Notes: generated by a model not told the origin, from the sequence alone. A stretch of 64,000 nucleotides of DNA from JAFGPL01 sp963781805 (GCA_963781805.1 CAWAHF010000004.1:5146001-5210000), one strand, 5' to 3'; counted from the first letter of the stretch, positions 48,026 through 58,305 are shown. Made by a program: numbers and translations.

Positions 48026-48187
48026 TTTGTTTATATCACATGAATAAAATACTTGTTATTAGTAACTTATTATACTAAATTCGTAAACAAGAATTATGTA
48101 ATAAAGTTTATAATCACTAAATTTATAAAAGTATTGAATGTTTTGAGAATTTACTTCAATATTCTTTAAATTTAATTTCACTTTATT

Positions 48188-49006
48188 ATGGAGAACAAAC
48201 CACGTAGAACCATCCTCGTCCCATTTGATTTTACTCCTCTGTCTGATTTTGCGCTTCAGCATGGTATTCAATTTGCCAAGATGCTTCACACCGATGTTAC
48301 CCTTTTACACATTATTCCAAATCTTGAGTCAGAAGTTTTTATTACTGAAAAGCTGAATGCGCTTGCCAATGAAACTTATCAGACGTATAAGATCAGACCC
48401 AAAATTTTGGCGCGTCCCGGAAAGGTGTCCAAAGCAATTAAGAACGTTGCACATAATTTAGATGCTATGTTGGTGATAATGAAAACCGATGGACCCAAAG
48501 GAATGCAGAAATATTTTGGAAGCCGGGCAATAAAAGTTATGATGGGTTCGGATGTTCCCTTTATAGTTGTGCAGAGTCCTCCCATAAGGTATAGTATTAA
48601 AAAGGTTGTGGTTCCAATCGATTTCAGGGGAGAGAATAAAGAGAAACTGAGCTGGATTAATTTTCTTACCAAATTTTATCACCCGCAGATTCATTTATTC
48701 AGGCCGAATATGTCTGATTACAGGGTTCGCAACAATCTGCAATTTGCTACTAAATATCTCGAAGGACATAATATTGATTTTGAACTTGTTCATGCCCGCG
48801 GGAAAAAGGATTTTACCGAGGAATCAATAGATTTTTCAAGGTTTATCAGGGCTGATTTAATTGTTATTATGTTAAGCAGATTTATTACCTGGGATAAAAC
48901 TCTTTTTGGATTGAAGGAACAAAAATATATATCCAATATCCACAAGATTCCTGTAATGGTGCTGAATCCGAGAGCAGACCTGCACAAACTGGGGGGATTC
49001 AGATAA
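48188..49006 (+). CDS. Tandem-domain universal stress protein
   Basis: This 272-residue protein has two UspA folds. The N-terminal one (TILVPFDFTPLSDFALQHGI) ends near residue 125. The second starts IKKVVVPIDFRGENKEKL and is more divergent. The C-terminal half lacks a clear GxxG-x9-GSxS ATP motif (the first domain has SRAIKVMMGSDVPFIVV). Such proteins respond to stress or starvation, which fits the neighbouring carbon-starvation gene, though the two are divergent. Confidence 0.88.
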   Translation: MENKPRRTILVPFDFTPLSDFALQHGIQFAKMLHTDVTLLHIIPNLESEVFITEKLNALANETYQTYKIRPKILARPGKVSKAIKNVAHNLDAMLVIMKTDGPKGMQKYFGSRAIKVMMGSDVPFIVVQSPPIRYSIKKVVVPIDFRGENKEKLSWINFLTKFYHPQIHLFRPNMSDYRVRNNLQFATKYLEGHNIDFELVHARGKKDFTEESIDFSRFIRADLIVIMLSRFITWDKTLFGLKEQKYISNIHKIPVMVLNPRADLHKLGGFR

Positions 49007-49497
49007 TATTTCTAACCACAAATATTGAAACATTCATAGTCAGAAAGATATCAGGCAATAGCGGTGTTGAATGGATAGTTGCATTTCAATCATCCGTTAT
49101 CAAAAAAAATTGAAGGTAATAAATGCGGTAAGGTAAGAAATACCAGCATATTTTATCTCAGGAAACTTACCGGCAAGAATGCATGGATAAAGGAAAAAGA
49201 ATTTAATTGTGCGGGTTATGATAATAGAAAAAAGCAGGTTCACTAAACTGCCTTTTTATTTTTATAGGGAACATACTAACTGAATCTTTGTCGCAACGTC
49301 TGACAAAACTGTGAGCATTTAATTATCAGAATACATCTACTTACATCATACCCGATTAATAGGTTATATATTTTACAGTTCTCTTCTGCCTGAGATAACA
49401 CCTTGTCAAATATTTTTTTCATACAAACATTTTTCTTACAATTGCAAAGAAATTTTTTTTTATTGTTGTGCCAACGTTTCATTCAATCAATTTTATT
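49007..49497. other. Intergenic region after the Usp gene
   Basis: Apart from the terminator at 49228-49260 no gene is supportable. A 68-codon minus-strand frame at 49276-49482 is rich in Cys and Lys but has no family resemblance. Confidence 0.4.
49228..49260 (+). terminator. Intrinsic terminator downstream of the Usp gene
   Basis: AAAAAGCAGGTT and AAACTGCCTTTTT pair with one bulge around a CACT loop and end in T residues, about 220 bases after the stop. Confidence 0.6.
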
Positions 49498-52467
49498 ATG
49501 AGTCATCTGGCAATTCGAAAGTACTCTTTATTGCTTTTTTGGTTATGTTTAGGATTTATCTCCTTAGCTGACAGTGGTTTTCTCAGTTCTTATGAAAAAG
49601 AATTAAGGACCATTGAAGATTCCGGGCAGAATAAGTCAGACGCTTTGCATTTAAGCGGAAAAAATAACTTGTCAGGGAGGTTTCTGTTCACGGATTACAA
49701 TGTTGATAATAAGAATATTATTGTGAAACTGGATAAAAAAAATCCTTTCGGATTTACACATTCATTTTACGATTTTAAGGAAGAAGAGTATTTTCGTGTC
49801 TCAGTATGGAGACTGGGAGGTAATGAAGATGGAATTCTGGTTGCAGATGGAATTGATGATAACAAATTCTATCGTTCACAAAATAAACCGGACCTTATTG
49901 ACTCCGCCGGCTGGCAATTAATTAATCTTGATGTACATATTCCTCCATATCATCATTTTGAGGAGCTGAGAATATATATATGGAATAAGGGAACTCATCC
50001 TATTTATTTCAGAGATTTGAAAATTGAAAGATATCCGGAAAAAACTTATCCTGAATTCGATCAATTATCTTTGGAAATCAATGTTGAAGAGGCTGCACTT
50101 AATAAGCTGAAACGTATTCGTGATACAGCATTTAAAAATGGTATACTGGAAGCAGGTAAGAATGATTATGTTAAAGCCCGGATGATTTATGGAAATGATA
50201 CCCTTAAAGCAAAAATTCGTTTAAAAGGGGATTGGTTAGATCATCTGATTGGTTCTAAATGGTCATTCAGGATTAAAATGAGGAAAGATGATTCCTGGAA
50301 GAATATGAGAAGTTTTTCATTGCAATCTCCTGAAACAAGGGGATTTCTTGATGAATGGTTTGCACATAAAATATTTGCTGCTGAGGATGTTCTGACAACA
50401 CGATATGGGTTTGTGCCCGTAAAACTTAATGGCAAATCTCTTGGTATATATGCTTATGAAGAACATTTTGATAAACAACTGGTGGAATCAAATAAAAGAA
50501 GAGAAGGTCCAATATTGAAATTCTCAGAAGAAATGTTCTGGACCACCCAAAGACTTTATCTTTCTGATGCGAAATATTATGCCTCCCCCATTTTTGAAGC
50601 CAGTGATATATTGCCTTTTAAAGAAAACAGAATATTGAATAACAGGGTATTATTTGATGAATTTCTTGTTGCGCAGAATTTATTGTATCAATTTAAGTAT
50701 GGTTTAAAACCTGTTTCTGAAATTTTTAATTTGAACAGTCTTGCTAAATATTATGCGTTATCTGATATTGCTAAGGGCTATCACGGATTCATCTGGCACA
50801 ATTTCAGATTTTATTATAATCCTGTTATGTCCAGATTAGAGCCAGTAGCTTTCGATTGTTACAATTCTGCAGGTGTAAAAAATGGTACTGAGGATATTAT
50901 TTTTGAGACGGCTAAAAAATCAAGAACGGTATCAAGATTTGATAATATGATCCTTTTACCTTTTAAGCAGAAAGATTTTTCAACTAATTACTTATACTGT
51001 TTAAATAAGTATTCAAATGAAACATTTCTCGATTCAATTTACCATTCACTTCAGGATGAATTGGATAGTCTGGGCGGGCTAATAAAGAAGGAATTCGGAT
51101 TCTACAAGTTTAACATTTCTTTATATAAAGACAATTGTAAAAAAATTAACAGCTTCCTGGATTCCCATAAAAATTCTTCGGAAAAATCCGGATATGGAGT
51201 TCGTGAAGTTAAAGATGCAGTAGCTGATGTAGAATTACCGGATGATTTTATTCCATTATTAATTAAAATCTTTAAAAACAATAATTATGGTGATTCTACC
51301 TTGAATCTGACCAGCTTATGTAAGGGAGAATTAAATGTTGTAGGATATGTTTATAACAATTCCAGCGTAAAATATGAATCAAATTACACCACCATCCCTG
51401 AAAAATCCAAGAACTTTCTTATAAAAACTGAACACTCCGATTCATTAAAATATCTGCTTATAAAAGTGAAAGGCAGGAATAAATTATTTTCAATTCCGGT
51501 TTTTCACTGGACTATGCCCTTTGATTATGCTCCTTCTCAGGAATTAGGTGAAAGATATATATTTGAAAATCAATCTGAGATGGTGCAGAACGAACACAAC
51601 CTAACAATTGAAGGCAAATTGGATATTTCTGAACCCTTGATAATACCAGCCGGATATTTAGTTGTTATTATGCCGGGAACTGAATTAAATTTTGTTAATA
51701 AGTCATCCTTCATTTCCTATTCACCTGTTAATATCAGGGGGACAGCTACACAGCCAGTCCGGATTACATCCTCTGACGGTACAGCAATGGGATTTAATGT
51801 GTTCCAGGCTGGGGGAAAATCCATATTGAATAATGTTATATTTGATCAGTTCAATACACTCGATTTCAACGGATGGACATTAACAGGAGCTGTTAACTTC
51901 TATGAATCTGATGTTGATCTGAATCATGTTACATTCAAAAACAATCGAAGTGAGGATGCACTTAATATAATCAAGTCTGACTTTACTATGATTGATTGCA
52001 CGTTTGATAATATTTTTTCAGATGCCTTTGATTCAGATTTTTCAGATGGTAACCTTACAAATACGAACTTTAGAGATATTGGTAATGATGCTATTGATTT
52101 TTCAGGGAGCAAGGTTACTATTAAAAATTGTGAAATTAATAATGCAGGAGATAAAGGGATTAGTTGTGGTGAAAAATCTGAAATATCAGTTGATAATGTC
52201 AGGGTAAATAAAACCAATATTGCAATTGCTTCCAAAGACCTTAGCCGTCTGACTATTTCAAATTCATTGCTTTCAAATTCCAATTATAGTTTTGCCGCTT
52301 TTAAGAAAAAGCCGGAATTTGGTGAAGCAGAAATTTATTCTGTTAACAATACATTGAGTAGGATAATTAAAGGTCACATAATAGAAAAGGGTTCAGTAAT
52401 TTATATAAATAACAAATTATTTTATGGAACCTCAAATAAAGTATCGGATAAATTTTACATTAAGTGA
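49498..52467 (+). CDS. Secreted CotH-like protein with C-terminal beta-helix
   Basis: This 989-residue protein, started at the ATG 49498 (MSHLAIRKYSLLLFW), has a signal sequence ending near SLADSG. An upstream GTG at 49468 adds ten unlikely residues. The N-terminal part (about 20-195) is an uncharacterised beta-rich domain. The next part (about 210-510) resembles CotH-type kinases: KAKIRLKGDWLDHL, RSFSLQSPETRGFLDEWFAH, then GFVPVKLNGKSLGIYAYEEH with the usual G-Y-E pattern and RLEPVAFDCYN. The last third (about 700-960) is a right-handed parallel beta-helix of short Asn/Asp-rich rungs. A surface role is inferred. Confidence 0.83.
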   Translation: MSHLAIRKYSLLLFWLCLGFISLADSGFLSSYEKELRTIEDSGQNKSDALHLSGKNNLSGRFLFTDYNVDNKNIIVKLDKKNPFGFTHSFYDFKEEEYFRVSVWRLGGNEDGILVADGIDDNKFYRSQNKPDLIDSAGWQLINLDVHIPPYHHFEELRIYIWNKGTHPIYFRDLKIERYPEKTYPEFDQLSLEINVEEAALNKLKRIRDTAFKNGILEAGKNDYVKARMIYGNDTLKAKIRLKGDWLDHLIGSKWSFRIKMRKDDSWKNMRSFSLQSPETRGFLDEWFAHKIFAAEDVLTTRYGFVPVKLNGKSLGIYAYEEHFDKQLVESNKRREGPILKFSEEMFWTTQRLYLSDAKYYASPIFEASDILPFKENRILNNRVLFDEFLVAQNLLYQFKYGLKPVSEIFNLNSLAKYYALSDIAKGYHGFIWHNFRFYYNPVMSRLEPVAFDCYNSAGVKNGTEDIIFETAKKSRTVSRFDNMILLPFKQKDFSTNYLYCLNKYSNETFLDSIYHSLQDELDSLGGLIKKEFGFYKFNISLYKDNCKKINSFLDSHKNSSEKSGYGVREVKDAVADVELPDDFIPLLIKIFKNNNYGDSTLNLTSLCKGELNVVGYVYNNSSVKYESNYTTIPEKSKNFLIKTEHSDSLKYLLIKVKGRNKLFSIPVFHWTMPFDYAPSQELGERYIFENQSEMVQNEHNLTIEGKLDISEPLIIPAGYLVVIMPGTELNFVNKSSFISYSPVNIRGTATQPVRITSSDGTAMGFNVFQAGGKSILNNVIFDQFNTLDFNGWTLTGAVNFYESDVDLNHVTFKNNRSEDALNIIKSDFTMIDCTFDNIFSDAFDSDFSDGNLTNTNFRDIGNDAIDFSGSKVTIKNCEINNAGDKGISCGEKSEISVDNVRVNKTNIAIASKDLSRLTISNSLLSNSNYSFAAFKKKPEFGEAEIYSVNNTLSRIIKGHIIEKGSVIYINNKLFYGTSNKVSDKFYIK

Positions 52468-52476
52468 TTCTTACCG

Positions 52477-52762
52477 ATGAGAAATAGTTTGTTTATATTA
52501 TCTTGTTAGTTGGTAACATGTGTACCAGCTAAAAATATTGCTAATGACACCACCGTGATCAGTTATTCATTTTTTGTGGCCGGACATGGATGATAATTAT
52601 GATAATATAACTTTTATAGCCAGCGGTATGGGTGAGGGTATTGGAGACAATTTCCTCATTGCTGATGTAATGTCTGACAATACTGTTACTTATCGATTGA
52701 TTTCTCTGAATTGTGAAGATATTAATTGTCCGGGAAGCCTGGAAGATTTTAGTATTTACTAA
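52477..52762 (+). pseudogene. Decayed secreted-protein gene with internal stop and deletion
   Basis: An ATG at 52477 opens MRNSLFILSC, then an in-frame TAG (52507), then LVTCVPAKNIANDTTVISYS and FFVAGHG before another stop. This looks like a signal peptide and the start of a mature domain. A second frame continues DDNYDNITFIASGMGEGIGD and NFLIADVMSDNTVTYRLISL to a stop at 52760. I read this as both ends of one gene joined by a large internal deletion with a frameshift. FFVAGH and the C-terminal piece recall secreted metallophosphoesterases of Bacteroidota, but this is a weak identification. Confidence 0.5.
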
Positions 52763-52767
52763 TTTTT

Positions 52768-52966
52768 CTGCAATGGTTGCACTTCCGCCCCTTGCCACTA
52801 TCTGGTGCCATTATGTTTCTTTGATTTGTTTTCCTTCTGAGTTTTTAAAGGATTCACTTTTAGGCAGCTTGAAGCGTGCAAGTTTTCTGCCATTGTCCAA
52901 CAATTTGATTTCAGGATCCATGCTGAGAATGCCAATCAGGTTTACAGAATTTCTTAAATTATTCAT
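52768..52966 (-). pseudogene. Truncated ssb-like gene with a TAA nonsense codon
   Basis: From the ATG at 52966 the minus strand reads MNNLRNSVNLIGILSMDPEI, then KLLDNGRKLARFKLPKSES and FKNSEGKQIKET, a TAA in place of the usual Gln, then WHQIVARGGSATIAEKLV. This is the N-terminal half of a single-stranded DNA-binding protein, whose usual text is DTQWHNIVAWG. A CAA-to-TAA change explains the stop, and the OB fold's second half is missing. It converges with the decayed gene at 52477-52762. A functional ssb must exist elsewhere. Confidence 0.85.
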
Positions 52967-53202
52967 GACGTTAAAATTAATAGTTAAACAATAAAATTTT
53001 GATGAAACAAATTAACAGCCTGATAATTACCTTAAATTCCGGCTATATAATTGAATATTATAAAATTGAATTACTTCTTTCAGAATGTCAATTTTTTAGA
53101 AAATTTTAATAACCGATCCCTCATTCAGGAATTGGTTCATTGATTTTGGCTAGCTTTATAAAAAATAATTAAGTAACCGAGTAGTCAGCTAATTCGAAAA
53201 TC

Positions 53203-53916
53203 ATGATTCAACCAACCGACATAGCAAAAATGATAGACCATTCCATTCTGCATCCTGTATTTACCGATGAAGATTTGAAACGTAACTGTGAATTGGCAGA
53301 AAAATATGGTGTGGCTACCGTGTGTGTTAAACCCTATCATACAAAATTAGCCTTTGAGCTGCTTAAAAATTCCGGGGTGGGTATTTGCACCGTTGTCGGA
53401 TTTCCACACGGAAACAGTACCACAAAAATTAAAGTCGCTGAAACACGTGAGGCCATATATGAAGGTGCATCCGAAATTGATATGGTTATCAATATTGGCA
53501 AAGCATTGCAACATGATTGGTCCTATGTCGGGAATGAGATAAAACTTTTAAACGACATATGCCTGCAAAACAAAGCGATATTGAAGGTGATTTTTGAAAC
53601 AGACTTTATAACCCATGAGGAAGACAAAATTAAATTGTGTGAAATCTGCAACTTACAAGAAGTAGCATTTGTGAAAACATCTACCGGCTATGGATTTGTG
53701 AAAGACAAAGATGGAAAATATAGTTATACCGGGGCTACTGAGGCTGATATAATCCTCTTGCGCAGCCACTGTTCACCCCTGGTACAAATAAAAGCTTCCG
53801 GCGGCATCCGGAATCTGGAACAGGTTCTTCGTGCTAGAGAACTGGGAGCAGGCAGGATAGGTGCAAGTGCCACTGAAATTATTATGAAAGAAGCACGGGA
53901 AAGGTTTGGGAGCTGA
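53203..53916 (+). CDS. deoC: Deoxyribose-phosphate aldolase
   Basis: This 237-residue class I aldolase cleaves 2-deoxyribose-5-phosphate to glyceraldehyde-3-phosphate and acetaldehyde in nucleoside catabolism. The sequence shows VGFPHGNSTTKIKVAETREA, EIDMVINIGKAL with the conserved Asp, the Schiff-base Lys in FVKTSTGYGF and the second Lys in IKASGGIRN. Family length. It stands alone between the pseudogene pair and the PiT gene. Confidence 0.96.
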   Translation: MIQPTDIAKMIDHSILHPVFTDEDLKRNCELAEKYGVATVCVKPYHTKLAFELLKNSGVGICTVVGFPHGNSTTKIKVAETREAIYEGASEIDMVINIGKALQHDWSYVGNEIKLLNDICLQNKAILKVIFETDFITHEEDKIKLCEICNLQEVAFVKTSTGYGFVKDKDGKYSYTGATEADIILLRSHCSPLVQIKASGGIRNLEQVLRARELGAGRIGASATEIIMKEARERFGS

Positions 53917-54072
53917 ATCAGGTATTTCGTATTATTCGGTATTGTGTTATAATTTGATTAAATAACCGTTATATGACTTAACAATTATTTAACATTAATT
54001 TAACATTGGAATAAAGATTATAATAATAATGAAATTATTTTTGTTATCCATAAAGCGAAATCAACTGATACC

Positions 54073-56349
54073 ATGGAAAAATTCTATTTAATTATTATTA
54101 TCATCCTCTTTTTATTGGCAATTTCAGATCTAATCATTGGGGTGAGCAACGATGCAGTCAATTTTCTTAACTCAGCAATAGGATCAAAAGTTGCACCTTT
54201 TAAAATCATTATTTTAATTGCCGGTCTTGGTGTGCTAATTGGCGCTACATTTTCAAGCGGAATGATGGAAGTCGCCAGAAAAGGAATTTTTCATCCGGAA
54301 ATGTTTTACTTTTCAGAGATCATAATCATCTTTCTGGCGGTTATGATAACGGATGTAATTTTGCTGGATTTATTTAATACGTTTGGGTTGCCTACATCTA
54401 CAACTGTGTCCATCGTATTTGAACTTTTAGGAGCAGCTGTTGCAATTTCTCTGGTAAAAATAAAACACTCGGCTTATACACTAGCTGATATGGGTAAATT
54501 TATTAATACCGAAAGAGCCTTGCTGATTATATCAGGAATCCTTTTATCCGTTGCAATTGCTTTTATTGTTGGAATTGTGGTTCAATATTTATCAAGAATT
54601 ATTTTTACGTTTAATTATAAAAGCACCGTAAGGTATTTTGGTTCTTTGTGGGGAGGACTTGCCATTACAGGGATTACCTATTTCATTCTGATTAAAGGTG
54701 CAAAAGGCTCCTCTTTTTTGGGAGATGATAAAATAGAATGGATTACCACCCACGGTATGTTGATTATGGGAATAAGCTTTGCATTTTGGACCTTATTTAC
54801 ACAACTGCTTTACTGGATTTTTAAGGTAAATGTTTTTAAAGTTGTTGTAATGTTTGGAACGTTTGCATTGGCAATGGCTTTTGCCGGAAACGACCTGGTT
54901 AATTTTATTGGCGTTCCCCTTGCAGGTTTTGCATCATTCAAGGCATTTTCAGCTCAGAATGCCATTCCTGCAAATGATTTTGTTATGAGTTCGTTGAAAG
55001 GACAGGTTGCAACCCCTACAACTTTTCTATTAATTGCAGGGTTGATAATGGTGATTACTCTTTTTGTTTCTCGCAAGGCCCGTTCTGTAATTCAAACTTC
55101 TCTTAATCTCAGTAATCAGGACGAAATTACTGAAAGATTTTCTTCATCGATTTTCGCACGAACCATTGTAAGACATTGGTTGAAAGTTGGAAACTTTTTT
55201 AAAGCATTAATTCCTTCAAAAATGCTCAAGACAATCGACAAACGATTTGACGATAAACAATATAAAAAACTTAGAAAGAAGGATAAGGGAATATCTTTTG
55301 ACCTGGTCAGAGCATCGGTGAATCTCGCCGTTTCAAGTAGTCTGATTGCTTTCGCAACATCCTATAAATTACCTCTTTCTACCACTTATGTAACCTTTAT
55401 GGTTGCTATGGGATCTTCACTTTCTGACAGGGCATGGGGAAGAGAAAGTGCGGTATACAGAATTTCGGGGGTCCTGGCAGTTATTGGCGGATGGTTTTTT
55501 ACTGCCTTTAGTGCATTTACGGTTTCCATGCTATTGGCACTTTTAATATCCTGGGGAGGACAATATGCAATTGGAGGATTAATACTGGTTGCGATAGCTC
55601 TATTGTATAAAACACACTTGGTTCATAAGAAGAGGGAAGAAGATAATAAAAAATCTGAAGAAGATTTTAAAGGAGACATAGAATTAACCGGTGAATCTGT
55701 TTTGGAAAAATGCAATCTGAGAATTATTAGTTCACTCATTGCTGTATCTGAGTTATACAACACTGTGATTAACGCATTTATTGGTGAAAAACGTAAAAAA
55801 CTGGGCAATGCGTTGAAAGACATTAAAAAGCTAAATAAAGAAGTAAAATCTTTCAAAAAAAATGTACATGATACGGTTCGTAACCTTCAGATGGAAGGCT
55901 CAATAGAGATAGGTGACCACTATGTTCAGTTGTTGGATTATTTGAGAGAAATAGCACATTGTCTGAATTTTATAGCTCAACCCATTTATGATCATGTTGA
56001 TAATAATCATGCTCCGCTAAACGATGAACAGGCAAAGGAATTGAAGTCAATGCTAAAAAATCTTTCTGTATTTTTCGAAAAGGTAATTGAAACTATCTCG
56101 TCTAATAAATATCAGGGTATTGACAAGCTTAACCTATACATGCAGGAATTATTGGCAGGGTTTGCCAAAATGAGAAAAGATCATCTGAAAAAAATTAAAT
56201 CGGGTAATGTGGGTACCCGAATAAGTATGCTCTATTTTGATACGCTGAATGAAACCAAAAATCTTATTCTTTATTCAATAAATCTGGTAAAAACATCAAG
56301 AGACTTTGCGGAACAAAACAAACAAATTCAAAAAATATCATTGAACTAA
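54073..56349 (+). CDS. PiT-family phosphate transporter with C-terminal PhoU-like domain
   Basis: This 758-residue membrane transporter belongs to the inorganic phosphate (PiT) family. It has the duplicated signature GVSNDAVNFLNSAIGSK near the N-terminus and AFAGNDLVNFIGVPLAG in the second half. About 10-12 helices extend to about residue 520. The C-terminal part (about 555-745) is cytoplasmic and helical, with a PhoU/DUF47-like pattern (LLDYLREIAHCLNFIAQPI). A phosphate-related regulator gene lies convergent next door. Metal-phosphate/proton symport is inferred from the family. Confidence 0.92.
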   Translation: MEKFYLIIIIILFLLAISDLIIGVSNDAVNFLNSAIGSKVAPFKIIILIAGLGVLIGATFSSGMMEVARKGIFHPEMFYFSEIIIIFLAVMITDVILLDLFNTFGLPTSTTVSIVFELLGAAVAISLVKIKHSAYTLADMGKFINTERALLIISGILLSVAIAFIVGIVVQYLSRIIFTFNYKSTVRYFGSLWGGLAITGITYFILIKGAKGSSFLGDDKIEWITTHGMLIMGISFAFWTLFTQLLYWIFKVNVFKVVVMFGTFALAMAFAGNDLVNFIGVPLAGFASFKAFSAQNAIPANDFVMSSLKGQVATPTTFLLIAGLIMVITLFVSRKARSVIQTSLNLSNQDEITERFSSSIFARTIVRHWLKVGNFFKALIPSKMLKTIDKRFDDKQYKKLRKKDKGISFDLVRASVNLAVSSSLIAFATSYKLPLSTTYVTFMVAMGSSLSDRAWGRESAVYRISGVLAVIGGWFFTAFSAFTVSMLLALLISWGGQYAIGGLILVAIALLYKTHLVHKKREEDNKKSEEDFKGDIELTGESVLEKCNLRIISSLIAVSELYNTVINAFIGEKRKKLGNALKDIKKLNKEVKSFKKNVHDTVRNLQMEGSIEIGDHYVQLLDYLREIAHCLNFIAQPIYDHVDNNHAPLNDEQAKELKSMLKNLSVFFEKVIETISSNKYQGIDKLNLYMQELLAGFAKMRKDHLKKIKSGNVGTRISMLYFDTLNETKNLILYSINLVKTSRDFAEQNKQIQKISLN

Positions 56350-56440
56350 CTTTTTATTCAAAACTTAGGTACCCGGAACCGATTATTTTTCAAATATTTT
56401 TAGGAACATTTTTTAAAATGACAGCGTTGGAGTTGTTGAT

Positions 56441-57142
56441 TTATTCAATAAACTTATAACCAATCCCTTTTACGGTATCAATGTGTTTTTCTCCTATCTT
56501 TTCCCTCAGCTTTCGTATATGTACATCTATGGTTCTGTCTCCCACAATCACATCGTCTCCCCAAACATTAGTGAAAATTTCATCACGCGTGAAAACTTTT
56601 CCGGGTTTGGATGAAAGCAATAGCAACAATTCAAACTCTTTTCGGGGTAAAACCAGCTCCTTGTCCTTTATTTCAATCAGATATTTTTCTCTGTCAATTA
56701 AGATATCACCCCGTTTAAACCGGTTTTCGGATGTTACCGATGAACCACCTCCGGTAAGTTTATCATACCTTTTTAACAAAGCATTTATTCGACTAATAAG
56801 TACTTTAGGTTTTATGGGTTTGGTGATATAATCATCAGCTCCTGCTTCAAATCCGGCAATTTGCGAATAATCCTCGCCCCTGGCTGTAAGAAATGCAATA
56901 ACAGTTCTTTCGAGACCAACTATGGAACGCATCTGCTGACATGTTTCTATCCCATCCATTTCTGGCATCATTACGTCGAGCAAAATAAGGTGTGGATGAA
57001 TTTTCCGCGCAAGTTCAATTCCGTCTTTTCCATTCATAGCTTTATTTATTTCAAATCCTTCTCTGGCAAGATTGTAAGCTAAAAATTCCAGGATATCAGG
57101 ATCATCATCTACTAAAAGTATTTTATATGCAGGTTTGTCCAT
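56441..57142 (-). CDS. PhoB/OmpR-family response regulator
   Basis: This 233-residue regulator, started at the ATG 57142 (a TTG one codon earlier adds only one residue), has an N-terminal receiver with VDDDPD, the Asp in LILLDVMMPEMDG, the switch Thr in LTARGED and the Lys in ITKPIKPK. The C-terminal winged helix ends in FTRDEIFTNVWGDDVIVGDR-TIDVHIRKLR. The D-V-H-I-R-K-L-R recognition helix is PhoB/ArlR-like. It converges with the phosphate transporter, so phosphate regulation is plausible but not shown. No histidine kinase is next to it. Confidence 0.9.
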   Translation of the reverse strand: MDKPAYKILLVDDDPDILEFLAYNLAREGFEINKAMNGKDGIELARKIHPHLILLDVMMPEMDGIETCQQMRSIVGLERTVIAFLTARGEDYSQIAGFEAGADDYITKPIKPKVLISRINALLKRYDKLTGGGSSVTSENRFKRGDILIDREKYLIEIKDKELVLPRKEFELLLLLSSKPGKVFTRDEIFTNVWGDDVIVGDRTIDVHIRKLREKIGEKHIDTVKGIGYKFIE

Positions 57143-57375
57143 CAATTTTAATTTGGTTTACCAAGATACAAATAAAATAAAAACAACCGTTTTCCTGATG
57201 GAAAAACTAAATATTTCTAACATGATTATTTTATCCGGCGATTTAAAAGAAAAACTCACATAAAACCGAAATTGAATCAACACCTTACAAAAATTGCTGC
57301 TATTATTTGTTTATTAAAAATGTATTATTTTTTCAATAATTTAGCAATGCACTTTTTAAACTATCTTTTCATACG

Positions 57376-58305
57376 ATGCTAAAGGCAAATGTTATCATTC
57401 TAATATCAGGATTTATTCTAATCTTATGTATTACCAATAAGCAAATTGATAAATATTCAGATAATGTCAGAATGGTGAATGATTTTAAAACAATTACCAA
57501 AACTAATCATAGTAGAAATTTCCAGAATACAGACGTCCTGAATTTTGTTGCTGAATATATTTTTAATGAATTTTCCAAGGTATGTGATACTGTCTATTTT
57601 CAAAACTATCTGGTAAATGGAGTTGAATATAAAAATGTTATCGGCTCAATCGCATTGGATAACCCGGAAAGGATAATAGTTGGAGCGCATTATGATGTAG
57701 CAGGTGATCAGGAAGGGGCTGATGACAATGCCAGCGGAATAGTTGGGCTTTTAGAACTTTCCAGGTTATTATCAAAAGAAAATCTTCAGCACCGGATTGA
57801 TTTTGTTGCTTATTCACTTGAAGAACCGCCATTTTTCAGAACGAATCAGATGGGGAGTTATATTCATGCAAAGTCACTTTACGATAAACAAGAAAAAATA
57901 AAAGGGATGATTTGTCTTGAAATGATAGGTTATTTTAATAATGAAAAAAATTCTCAGAATTATCCTGCTAAATTTCTAAAACTCTTTTATGGTAACAAAG
58001 GCAATTTTATTACTGTTGTGCAAAAATTCGACAATGGAAGGTTTGGCAGACAGGTGAAAAGGTTAATGAAAAGACAGGATTTGATAAAGACAAAATCTTT
58101 CAGAGCTCCGATATCTCTTCCAGGCATTGATTTCTCCGATCATATGAATTATTGGAAATTTAATTATAGTGCAGTAATGATAACTAATACTTCATTTTTT
58201 CGGAACAAAAATTACCATACACAGGCCGACAGCTTGGAGACACTTAATTTAGACTTGATGAGCAGTGTGATTGATGAAGTCTATTTAACTCTGATGCAAT
58301 TATAA
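57376..58305 (+). CDS. M28-family zinc aminopeptidase-like protein
   Basis: This 309-residue peptidase has an N-terminal hydrophobic anchor (VIILISGFILILCI). Family M28 metal ligands are seen in GAHYD (His), GADDNASG (Asp) and NYHTQADS (C-terminal His), with the general base Glu in YSLEEPP. A further conserved Glu is in CLEMIGY. It probably removes N-terminal amino acids outside the cytoplasm. The small membrane-protein frame follows in the same reading frame right after its stop. Confidence 0.92.
   Translation: MLKANVIILISGFILILCITNKQIDKYSDNVRMVNDFKTITKTNHSRNFQNTDVLNFVAEYIFNEFSKVCDTVYFQNYLVNGVEYKNVIGSIALDNPERIIVGAHYDVAGDQEGADDNASGIVGLLELSRLLSKENLQHRIDFVAYSLEEPPFFRTNQMGSYIHAKSLYDKQEKIKGMICLEMIGYFNNEKNSQNYPAKFLKLFYGNKGNFITVVQKFDNGRFGRQVKRLMKRQDLIKTKSFRAPISLPGIDFSDHMNYWKFNYSAVMITNTSFFRNKNYHTQADSLETLNLDLMSSVIDEVYLTLMQL

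Noticed and set aside
49276..49482. 68-codon minus-strand open frame
   Set aside because: Cys/Lys-rich with no similarity that I recognise and no promoter. It overlaps the start region of the CotH-like gene.
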